Origin: a virus
IMG/VR virus record: IMGVR_UViG_3300031963_000006
Span: 62,001 to 126,000 of that record
DNA length: 64,000 nucleotides
Direction: 5' to 3' (one strand)
Both the position numbers and the translations under genes were made by a program. Numbering within the stretch: the stretch's first letter is position 1; the number at the start of each line of letters is the position of its first letter. Below are positions 9,301-16,754 of this stretch, in pieces. The notes beneath the pieces are model-generated. The model did no database searches. It saw only the letters and a program-made list of their open reading frames with translations, and had not been told where the DNA came from.

Positions 9301-9861
9301 CAAATTATCTTCAGCCCAAAGGGGCTGAAGATTTGTATAATGACATAGTTTAAAAATTTCATCCTCAGTTTTTGCAATTGACAAAGGGGTTATATGGTCA
9401 ATATGGATATATTGACCAACTAACTCCCAACTCATACCCTCAGTAAATTTAGATTCTATGTATTCCTTTAAGAATTCAGGGGTACATCCTATAATTTCAA
9501 ATGTTTTTCCCTTTTTAAAAGATTTCTTTGATTTAAGAAATAGTTGTAATCTGGCTCTCATAATGACCTTCAGTCTATATATTATATCGGTCTTATAATT
9601 ATACATAGCCCATTCTTTCTGATAAGTTGGATTTTTCTCGAACCACTTTTTTTTAGACGTTTTAACCTTTTCTTTGTTTTTGTTAACATATTTTTGTTTT
9701 ATAAGGTTAATTTTTTGTTTGTTTTTTTTATTGTAAATTACTGATAATTCATTAGAACAAATTTTACACTCAGGTCTTTTTCCATCACGACTTTTTTTTC
9801 TGTTGTAAAACTCACAAACCTCTTTTTCAATACCACATTTACTACACACTTTTGTTTCCAT
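9274..9861 (-). CDS. HNH endonuclease with N-terminal zinc ribbon (homing-type)
   Basis: This 195-residue protein opens with two zinc-binding Cys pairs (C6/C9 and C32/C35). A basic Lys-rich segment and an HNH core follow: YIHIDHITPLS near 151-161, TNLQPLWAEDN at 176-186 and NLKKSNK at 186-192, a frequent form of free-standing phage HNH nucleases. It should cut DNA in a metal-dependent way and could move itself as a homing element. It lies on the strand opposite the flanking cassette and fibre genes. It overlaps the ribbon-helix-helix gene upstream by 20 bases. Both facts fit an inserted selfish unit. Confidence 0.85.
   Translation of the reverse strand: METKVCSKCGIEKEVCEFYNRKKSRDGKRPECKICSNELSVIYNKKNKQKINLIKQKYVNKNKEKVKTSKKKWFEKNPTYQKEWAMYNYKTDIIYRLKVIMRARLQLFLKSKKSFKKGKTFEIIGCTPEFLKEYIESKFTEGMSWELVGQYIHIDHITPLSIAKTEDEIFKLCHYTNLQPLWAEDNLKKSNKVII
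9307..9332. repeat. Perfect 11-bp inverted repeat inside the HNH gene
   Basis: ATCTTCAGCCC and GGGCTGAAGAT are separated by four bases. On the minus strand the same bases encode the conserved HNH stretch LQPLWAED, so codon constraint may explain part of the symmetry. The hairpin lies just past the end of the rightward cassette and could also pause transcription there. Confidence 0.55.
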
Positions 9862-9997
9862 AGTATTCTCTAAGTAACTTGTTTATCAAGGTTGACTTTT
9901 TAATTTTATCTTTAACCATTATATCAAATAGTTCTCGGTCTAAACTAATACCGAATTTAACTTTACAATCTTCTGTTTGTTTTTTTGGTCGTCCCAT
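9842..9997 (-). CDS. Small ribbon-helix-helix-like DNA-binding protein (51 aa)
   Basis: Read on the minus strand, an ATG at 9997 opens a 51-residue frame beginning MGRPKKQTEDCKVKFGISLD and ending at 9842. A basic GRPKK start is followed by a beta-like strand (CKVKFGISLD) and two helices (RELFDIMVKD, KSTLINKLLREYY). This is the arrangement of Arc/MetJ-type repressors. The last 20 bases overlap the HNH gene start, so the two are probably co-translated and this protein may control the pair. Upstream lies TACTTATATAAT, a variant of the TATTTAT motif described below. Confidence 0.65.
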   Translation of the reverse strand: MGRPKKQTEDCKVKFGISLDRELFDIMVKDKIKKSTLINKLLREYYGNKSV

Positions 9998-10058
9998 ATT
10001 ATATAAGTATTTCAAAAATATAAAAAAGTTTCACTATTACTAAAGATTTGAAACAACA

Positions 10059-10096
10059 TATTTATTATCGTCTATTTCTTAAATAGAAATATTTAT
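10059..10096 (+). promoter_or_regulatory. Two TATTTAT motifs before the P-domain adhesin gene
   Basis: TATTTAT occurs at 10059-10065 and again at 10090-10096, the second 16 bases before the ATG at 10113. Between them lies an inverted repeat, TCTATTT/AAATAGA (10071-10087). The core is the one found before most structural genes of the window and is read here as a phage promoter element. The region 9998-10112 holds no other gene. Confidence 0.5.
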
Positions 10097-10112
10097 AAGA
10101 TAAAATAGATTG

Positions 10113-12224
10113 ATGGAATTCTTAATTAAGAAAAATGCAACTCTCCCACTTTTAAAGTTACAGGTAGTTAAGGACGGTAGAAGTGACTACAATAATTTTA
10201 TGAAACTTATTGAAGTTTCATCAATCTATTTTTCTATGACGGACCTTGAGACGGGAATTCCAAAAATAATGTCTCGTCCTGCAGGTTTTGTTGAAAAAAC
10301 TTTTGATGACCCAAATGCAGAAACTGAGTATTATCTATACTACCAATTCACTTCTACCGACACCAATATGGAAGGTAGGTTTGAGGGCCAGTTCATGCTT
10401 AGAAACTCTGAAGGAGTTTTGATTCTACCAATTAGAGAAAAATTATATATTTCAGTTCAGGAATCATTTATTGCTAATGATTTAAATTATGAAAGTTGTT
10501 ATGTTTCAGAATTTCCATGTTGTATTGAATCACCTATTGAACCTATTTGTCCTCCGTGTCCTACTTTACCTCCTCCATCATCAACACCACAACCTACACC
10601 ATCGGTAACTCCTAATTATTGTAAAATATTTCCATCCGAAGAGCAAGATATATCAATATTTGACGACTCTGAGGCCTCAGTATATCCCGTTACATTTTTA
10701 GTTTATGGTATAACTAATGCCATAGATAGTATAAGTTTAACTTTAAATGGATATAGTCATACTTATGTTGGCGATGTTGGTATGATATTATTATCACCGG
10801 ATGGTTTAAGATATTCTATAATAACAGGGAGGAAAGGGTCTGTTTATGGTATAGATAACGGAACTGTCACGTTAAGCACATTGTCAAATACTTTATGGGA
10901 CGGACACTCAACCGGAAATTTTATAAATGACCCTTATGTTTATGAAACAGTTTTATTTGGTTCCCCATGTCCATATCAGTTTATCCAAGGTCAGTCTACT
11001 TTGGACTTGAGTGTTTTTATAACTGAGACTCCAGCTGAATATGCAAATGGTTTATGGACTTTATATATTCAAGATTTCGCTCCTGAAGACGAAGGTTTTC
11101 TACAGTCAGCGACCTTGACCATATGTGACTCTGGAATTCCAAGAACACCAACACCCACACCGACTCTAACCCGTACCCCAACATTAACTCCTGGGTTGGT
11201 TATAAAAATGAATTTATTTGGATTAATAAGTCCTGGTTCAGTTAATATAGAATATTATTTGGTTATAGATAAGCCATTTTTTGATGATATAATATTAGAA
11301 TTTACTCATGTCTTATTATCGTCAGGTGGTGAAATAGAGATTACATCTCAAATAGAAATAGATAAAGAGAAAACATCAAATGTATTAACATTAACATTAG
11401 ACTATGATTTTGAGTCACTTAGCGGAACCAGTTATTTTAAAAATGTTAATATTATACCTGCCGAATATTCTAACAAATTCATAGTTACTGAGATTGTAGA
11501 ATTCAATTATCCGACACCTACACCGACACCTACCCCAACTCCAACACCTCAATGTAACTTATATTTGGCGACTGATTTTGATTTTGATTATGTTCTTATT
11601 ACTGAGGACTTCCAAAATTTAGTATTAGAAGAAACCTGTAATTTAATTAACATAAACGCAATTTATTATGAAGTTTTAGGTGGCATTTTATTTACGTATA
11701 CCGTAACTTCATCATATCCGGTCGATACCGACGTTGAGGTATCGTTCCAAAACATTATTGGTTATGGATACGAATCTGTACAGTTATTTAATTTGTCACT
11801 TGTGATTTCAGCAGGAACTCAATCGGCTCAAACTTTATTCTACGATTTTACAACTCCATATTCAAGTTATTATGGGGTATCGGCGTTTTACGAGGTTGGA
11901 ACTTCGGTGACGGGATATACTTCATATGGTTACAGTGTTTATACAAATTATAGTTTTGTACCTCCGATTAATAACCCGGTTATCCCTCCTGCTCCGACAG
12001 ACTTAATTCCAACTTCTTTACCTCCAACTCCTACACCGACTAATACTCAAACATCAACTAATACACCAACCCCAAGTGTTACGAATACTAATACTCCAAC
12101 TACTAGTGAAACCCCAACTCCAACCCCTACCCCTACATCAACACCTCCGGTACCACCTTTGACAATAATAGATACATTGACAGACCCTAATGGAGAAAAT
12201 CTAAAAGGTGTTATTGTAATTTAA
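10113..12224 (+). CDS. Large modular virion adhesin with P-domain and Pro/Thr linkers
   Basis: The ATG at 10113 is preferred to a TTG one codon earlier. Residues 1-140 resemble the N-terminal attachment domain of phage upper-baseplate proteins (BppU type). Residues 170-338 look like a proprotein-convertase P-domain: SISLTLNGYSHTYVGDVGMI early and GLWTLYIQDFAPEDEGFL late. Pro/Thr-rich linkers separate domains at about 146-168, 341-361, 467-480 and 625-683. The third has perfect PT dipeptide repeats. Two further beta-rich domains lie between them. The layout suggests beads-on-string domains displayed on the particle for host contact. P-domains are frequent in secreted Bacteroidota proteins. It has no signal peptide. 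Confidence 0.6.
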   Translation: MEFLIKKNATLPLLKLQVVKDGRSDYNNFMKLIEVSSIYFSMTDLETGIPKIMSRPAGFVEKTFDDPNAETEYYLYYQFTSTDTNMEGRFEGQFMLRNSEGVLILPIREKLYISVQESFIANDLNYESCYVSEFPCCIESPIEPICPPCPTLPPPSSTPQPTPSVTPNYCKIFPSEEQDISIFDDSEASVYPVTFLVYGITNAIDSISLTLNGYSHTYVGDVGMILLSPDGLRYSIITGRKGSVYGIDNGTVTLSTLSNTLWDGHSTGNFINDPYVYETVLFGSPCPYQFIQGQSTLDLSVFITETPAEYANGLWTLYIQDFAPEDEGFLQSATLTICDSGIPRTPTPTPTLTRTPTLTPGLVIKMNLFGLISPGSVNIEYYLVIDKPFFDDIILEFTHVLLSSGGEIEITSQIEIDKEKTSNVLTLTLDYDFESLSGTSYFKNVNIIPAEYSNKFIVTEIVEFNYPTPTPTPTPTPTPQCNLYLATDFDFDYVLITEDFQNLVLEETCNLININAIYYEVLGGILFTYTVTSSYPVDTDVEVSFQNIIGYGYESVQLFNLSLVISAGTQSAQTLFYDFTTPYSSYYGVSAFYEVGTSVTGYTSYGYSVYTNYSFVPPINNPVIPPAPTDLIPTSLPPTPTPTNTQTSTNTPTPSVTNTNTPTTSETPTPTPTPTSTPPVPPLTIIDTLTDPNGENLKGVIVI

Positions 12225-12246
12225 AAAATTAAAAAAAAATAAAAGA

Positions 12247-12258
12247 TATTTATAAATA
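12247..12258 (+). promoter_or_regulatory. TATTTATAAATA palindrome (late-type promoter candidate)
   Basis: A perfect 12-bp palindrome that includes the T4 late-promoter octamer TATAAATA (12251-12258) lies 8 bases before the ATG at 12267. The AAAAGA before it and the AAA after it are also kept before the genes at 30217 and 46235. Confidence 0.6.
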
Positions 12259-12266
12259 AAATTAAA

Positions 12267-15200
12267 ATGGCGAATATTAAGATATCTCAATTAGTTTTGG
12301 CAACACCAGGTCCTGAGAGTATTTTTCCTTTCACAGATAATGGTGCTACATATAAAGGATACGTTTCGGGACTAACCACTAACTATATTGAGGTTACTAA
12401 AAATGAACTTGAATCTTTAATTCAAACATCAAGTTTAATTCCTGGTTATTTCTATATAATAAGTGGGGTTGATTTTGACCTATATGGTGGAACAACAATA
12501 ATTTTAGAGTCAGTTTCCCCAAATAAATTATCTGAGAAAGGTGTTGGTTTATTTTATAATCCAAAATATGACCAAACTATCGACGGATATGGAATTTGGA
12601 CGAGACACATGACTCCTACATTCGATAGTATTAGTGGAGGGATATTTACACCAAATGAAACTGTTACATGTGATTTGGGTGGAACTGGAACTTATATATC
12701 TGATGAATTAATAGAATGGGTAAATGGGGATTGGAGTGGTGCGACCTCAATTACTGGAAACACAAGTGGTGTTATTGCAACTATTAGTCGTTCATTGACT
12801 CCTGAATATGTATTTGGTGATGAAAATTCCAGCTCGGCTATATGGGGAGGATTTTTATGGGTAAATCAAGGTGGTGATATTTCTAATGAGTCCGTTGGAA
12901 TTGGTGATGGTTCATCGATATACAGCGGATTTACCGAAAATAGACCAATATTTCCATCAACATTGTCAATAGACACTGGTATAGAACAATTTTTAGATAA
13001 TGGAAGTGGTCAATTAGTCGGAAATGGTGGAGGTACAGGGACCACAAATTATGATACCGGTGAATGGTCTTTAGAGACTACAGGTTCTGTAAGTTCTGGT
13101 TATAGTATAACCGCATCATATATGGCATCGACCGTTGGTGTTTCATTAAATAAGTATGAATTAAGTTCTACGTGGTCTCCCATTCCGTTTAATGATTTTA
13201 ACTATAATTTAGTTGCCGACGAAATAATTTATGATTACGAAAAAGATAAAATAATTTACAGAAGAGATGGATTTGGAAATGAAGTTTCTTGTACGTATCA
13301 AAGTATAAAACAATTTGAAATAGACAATTATGGTAATCCAATTAAGGATTTTCAGTGGGGTAATAATCAAACAAATTGGGGTAATTCTACAGGGTTATTT
13401 TTATTTAATGATGTTCCTGATTTAGGAAGTGATATTTTGTATGGAGGTAACGATTTATTCGATACTGGTAACATTTTAAATACTGAATTATTCACCCAAA
13501 TACCTTACACCCACACTCAAATGGTTGACCCACCTGTTCACAGTAATCAAGAAACTTCTCCATTTTATTTTACTTTAAACGGAATTGTTTTATCTGGCGA
13601 TTCTTATTTCGGGGCAGCGTCAAGTTATTTTACAAATCTTTATCCCGGATTATTTGTTATGATGGCTACAAATACTTCTGTAGATGAGTTTTACATTAAT
13701 GGTTCACTTGGTACAGATTGTGATTCTGTTTTAGATTCTTATCAACAAACCTACACAGGATTCTCTGAAACTTATACCGCGTTTGTTAAAAGATATTTTA
13801 ATAACACAAATAATGAACCATCAAACAACCATATTATAATTGTTAATAGTGATGGTACGGGAATAAATCATGATTATAGTAGCGGAGGATGTGATAGTGA
13901 TTTTGACCAAATATCGGGTTTAACGGCATCTAGTGTAACCAAAATTTATTATTTACTGATGTCATTATCACCCATAGATAAGATAAGTGACAATGAGATT
14001 GATAATATCGTAAGTATTTTTCTATCACTTGTTGATGGGTATTTTATCGAGGAATCTAAATTTAATATAGACACTCAATATACTAATATTACTGGTTTAT
14101 TTAATAATAGTCAAACCACAACTAAATACGGTATAATGGGTAATAAAATAACAGACAGTTATCTTGATTGCTTAAATTTCCAAGGAGGGTTTATTTGGGA
14201 TAATAATTTAACTCAAAGTAGTGTTTTCTCTGAAAACTATTTCGCACCAACTAGAAACTCAAATTTTTCCTACAATAATGTTATCTCAGAAACAATATTT
14301 TCAGATAATATATTTAGTCCTAGGTCTGAATTTCAAAATTGTGAAATATCAAACTCGGTAATAAATAGTAATATACTTGGAGGTTATAACACAAATAATA
14401 CTTATATTGCGGACAGTGAAATATTTTTAAGTGTTGTTTATAACAATCAATTTCACAATACTAATATTAATAAAATAAATTTGAAATTTGGTTCTGAGTT
14501 TTCTAATAATATAACTGACAACTCTAATATTGGTTCAAATAATATAATTACAGATAGTTTGTTAAATGATAATATATTTATTTCAACTAGTATTGAAGGT
14601 AATGAAATCATAGATGATTCATCCATAGAATTTAATAATTTATCAATTTCAAATATTGCATTTAATACAATACATAATTCATCGATATCCAATAACACAT
14701 TAATTAATAATGGAAATATTTTATATAACACATTAAGTCAAATTTCAATTATTGATTATAATTACTTATCGGCAAATACTTTTGTACAAAATAACACTTT
14801 AAGTCAGAATTCATCGATAGAATATAATTCAGGATTCACTAATTCTTATATTGAATATAATAATCTTTCATTAAGTTATTTATCAGGAAACACGTTAGAT
14901 GATAGTTCTTTTATTTCCGAAAACGAGATAACCCAAACATCTGAAATATCAATTAATACTATTTTATCATCATCTTTTATTAGTAATAATATAGTAAAAA
15001 ATCAGTCAAATATAATTGATAATACTCAAAATGGTGGTTCAGAATTAAGATTAAATGACCTAAACAATAGTTTTATTTATAATAATACTCTTAGTGCCAG
15101 TACAATTAATCAAAATTATTTAAATTCATTTTCTGAAATACTATACGGTGTTTTAAATAATTCAACATTTGAAAATAATTTACTAAAATATTCGTCACTT

Positions 15201-15701
15201 GATTTATCGTCAATATGTTTAATGGATAATAAAAATATATCTAAAACAAATTTTGTTGATTCAAATATAAATGATATTTCAGAAAATTCAGTGGTAATTT
15301 ACGACTCTTACTCTAAACAAGTGTTCACAAATTCAACTGGAGGAACTAGGATAAGTTATTATGATGGTACTGATACATTAATCATTGGTAATATAAATGA
15401 TTCGGTGGTACCGACTTTAAATATTACGGGATGGACCGCAGTTAGTTCTTATGATATTGATGTTTACGTTAATATTACATTGGATGGAGGAAATTCAGTA
15501 ACTGAACGAGGGGTGGTATGGGACACTTCTCCATATCCAACTATTTCTAATAATGTTGTTGTAGAAGGGGGAACGGGTATTGGTTCTTACACCACTAACT
15601 TAACCGGACTAACTTCAGGCTCAACAATATACTTCAGAGGATACGCCGTTAACTCAAGTGGAACCGGATACACATGTCAAGATTCATATGATACACCTTA
15701 A
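12267..15701 (+). CDS. Fibre/adhesin-like protein with Asn/Ser-rich beta-solenoid and C-terminal Bacteroidota-type domain
   Basis: This 1144-residue protein opens with MANIKISQLVLATP, a short motif common at the start of phage appendage proteins. Residues 614-1008 are a long series of Asn/Ser/Ile-rich repeats (SNNIISDS-like, 'N-x-L-x-x-S-x-I-x-x-N' spacing) that most likely fold as a right-handed beta-helix. Residues 1050-1144 form a fibronectin-like domain with GGNSVTERGVVWDTSPYPTI and FRGYAVNSSGTGYT, closely resembling repeat domains of Bacteroidota surface proteins. Such proteins usually contact receptors or glycans. The solenoid region is very rich in Asn codons. No catalytic residues are recognised. 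Confidence 0.6.
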   Translation: MANIKISQLVLATPGPESIFPFTDNGATYKGYVSGLTTNYIEVTKNELESLIQTSSLIPGYFYIISGVDFDLYGGTTIILESVSPNKLSEKGVGLFYNPKYDQTIDGYGIWTRHMTPTFDSISGGIFTPNETVTCDLGGTGTYISDELIEWVNGDWSGATSITGNTSGVIATISRSLTPEYVFGDENSSSAIWGGFLWVNQGGDISNESVGIGDGSSIYSGFTENRPIFPSTLSIDTGIEQFLDNGSGQLVGNGGGTGTTNYDTGEWSLETTGSVSSGYSITASYMASTVGVSLNKYELSSTWSPIPFNDFNYNLVADEIIYDYEKDKIIYRRDGFGNEVSCTYQSIKQFEIDNYGNPIKDFQWGNNQTNWGNSTGLFLFNDVPDLGSDILYGGNDLFDTGNILNTELFTQIPYTHTQMVDPPVHSNQETSPFYFTLNGIVLSGDSYFGAASSYFTNLYPGLFVMMATNTSVDEFYINGSLGTDCDSVLDSYQQTYTGFSETYTAFVKRYFNNTNNEPSNNHIIIVNSDGTGINHDYSSGGCDSDFDQISGLTASSVTKIYYLLMSLSPIDKISDNEIDNIVSIFLSLVDGYFIEESKFNIDTQYTNITGLFNNSQTTTKYGIMGNKITDSYLDCLNFQGGFIWDNNLTQSSVFSENYFAPTRNSNFSYNNVISETIFSDNIFSPRSEFQNCEISNSVINSNILGGYNTNNTYIADSEIFLSVVYNNQFHNTNINKINLKFGSEFSNNITDNSNIGSNNIITDSLLNDNIFISTSIEGNEIIDDSSIEFNNLSISNIAFNTIHNSSISNNTLINNGNILYNTLSQISIIDYNYLSANTFVQNNTLSQNSSIEYNSGFTNSYIEYNNLSLSYLSGNTLDDSSFISENEITQTSEISINTILSSSFISNNIVKNQSNIIDNTQNGGSELRLNDLNNSFIYNNTLSASTINQNYLNSFSEILYGVLNNSTFENNLLKYSSLDLSSICLMDNKNISKTNFVDSNINDISENSVVIYDSYSKQVFTNSTGGTRISYYDGTDTLIIGNINDSVVPTLNITGWTAVSSYDIDVYVNITLDGGNSVTERGVVWDTSPYPTISNNVVVEGGTGIGSYTTNLTGLTSGSTIYFRGYAVNSSGTGYTCQDSYDTP

Positions 15702-15714
15702 ATAAAATAAAAAA

Positions 15715-15990
15715 ATGAGACCAAATAGAAGAAATACTCAAAATCAAAGCGAAGGTTTAATAATCTCTTTACCAACTGAGGTTGTTGTTAGAGAAATACC
15801 TGCAGTTCAAATTAAAACCTCAACAATTGAAGTTCTTTCTGTAGAAGACCTATCAAAACAAAGAAAAATTGTTGCCAATACAAAAGAACTTGGTCCAGTT
15901 ACCCTTTGGGAAAATCAAATGTATGATAGAATAGGTCAATGGACTGATGTTGACATTGAAACAAGATTAATTGAATTATTTTTAAAGTAA
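15715..15990 (+). CDS. Hypothetical protein (91 aa)
   Basis: This is a 91-residue soluble protein starting MRPNRRNTQNQSEGLIISLP, with a conserved-looking C-terminal half (GPVTLWENQMYDRIGQWTD). It lies 13 bases after the solenoid protein, and its stop overlaps the ATG of the peptidase gene (TAATG), so translation of the two is coupled. I do not recognise the family. A structural or chaperone role beside the fibre genes is possible. Confidence 0.55.
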   Translation: MRPNRRNTQNQSEGLIISLPTEVVVREIPAVQIKTSTIEVLSVEDLSKQRKIVANTKELGPVTLWENQMYDRIGQWTDVDIETRLIELFLK

Positions 15991-16673
15991 TGGAAACAGA
16001 AAATACCGAAATAACTTATAAATTAGGGAGACAATATATTCCTGATGAGAGAGACCAAAACTATCTCATATCAACTCATTTGTTAAAAAGAACAAATAGA
16101 ACTAGAATTACCAGTCGTTATTGGGATGACACAATTTGGTGGGGAGACCAAGGCAATACACCTCAGTGTGTAGGATATGCATGGTCTCACTGGCTAAGTG
16201 ATGGTCCTGTATATCATAGAGGAATCGCTCCAAAAATACAACCAAACATTATTTATGAAAACGCTCAAAGATTGGATATTTGGCCCGGAGAAAACTATGA
16301 TGGAACCTCAGTAAGAGGAGGTGCAAAATTCCTACAAAATCAAAAATTAATCTCAAGGTATTATTGGGGGTTTAATTTAAAAACACTAATTGATTCTGTA
16401 TTAAATTTGGGACCAGTTGTTGTTGGTACTAATTGGTATTATGGTATGTTTTTTCCAAATTCTTCAGGGGTTATTAGAGCAACAGGACCATTAGCTGGAG
16501 GTCATGCTTATGTGATAAACGGAATTGCAACAACTTCACAAATGTTCAGAATTAAAAATAGTTGGGGTAAGGGATGGGGTCAAGGAGGTCATGCCTATAT
16601 AAGTTTCACAGATATGAATAGACTTATAATGGAACAAGGTGAAATTTGTTTGGCGACAGAGATAAGAACTTAA
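15990..16673 (+). CDS. Papain-like (C1A) cysteine peptidase
   Basis: All four active-site positions of the papain fold can be placed in the 227 residues. The oxyanion Gln is Q54 and the nucleophile is C60 in GDQGNTPQCVGYAW. The base is H172 in GGHAYVINGI. N190 lies in KNSWGKGWG, the classic ending of the family. There is no signal peptide and no long inhibitory pro-region, so the enzyme is made in an apparently active form in the cytoplasm or is carried in the virion. Possible roles are maturation of the neighbouring fibre proteins or attack on host protein. The sequence cannot decide between them. Confidence 0.8.
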   Translation: METENTEITYKLGRQYIPDERDQNYLISTHLLKRTNRTRITSRYWDDTIWWGDQGNTPQCVGYAWSHWLSDGPVYHRGIAPKIQPNIIYENAQRLDIWPGENYDGTSVRGGAKFLQNQKLISRYYWGFNLKTLIDSVLNLGPVVVGTNWYYGMFFPNSSGVIRATGPLAGGHAYVINGIATTSQMFRIKNSWGKGWGQGGHAYISFTDMNRLIMEQGEICLATEIRT

Positions 16674-16702
16674 TTGATTTAGTGGGTTTTAATATTTATA
16701 AT
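16674..16702 (+). promoter_or_regulatory. Sigma70-like promoter for DNA polymerase, overlapping a TATTTAT motif
   Basis: TTGATT (16674-16679) and TATAAT (16697-16702) are separated by 17 bases. A TATTTAT core (16693-16699) overlaps the -10 element, so both promoter classes could act here. A leader of about 45 bases with a GC-richer patch (TTTCGCGGCAGCC) precedes the ATG and could hold a translational control site. Confidence 0.55.
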
Positions 16703-16754
16703 TGATACAAAGGTAAATGTCGTAATTTCGCGGCAGCCAATAAACCAATCAATT

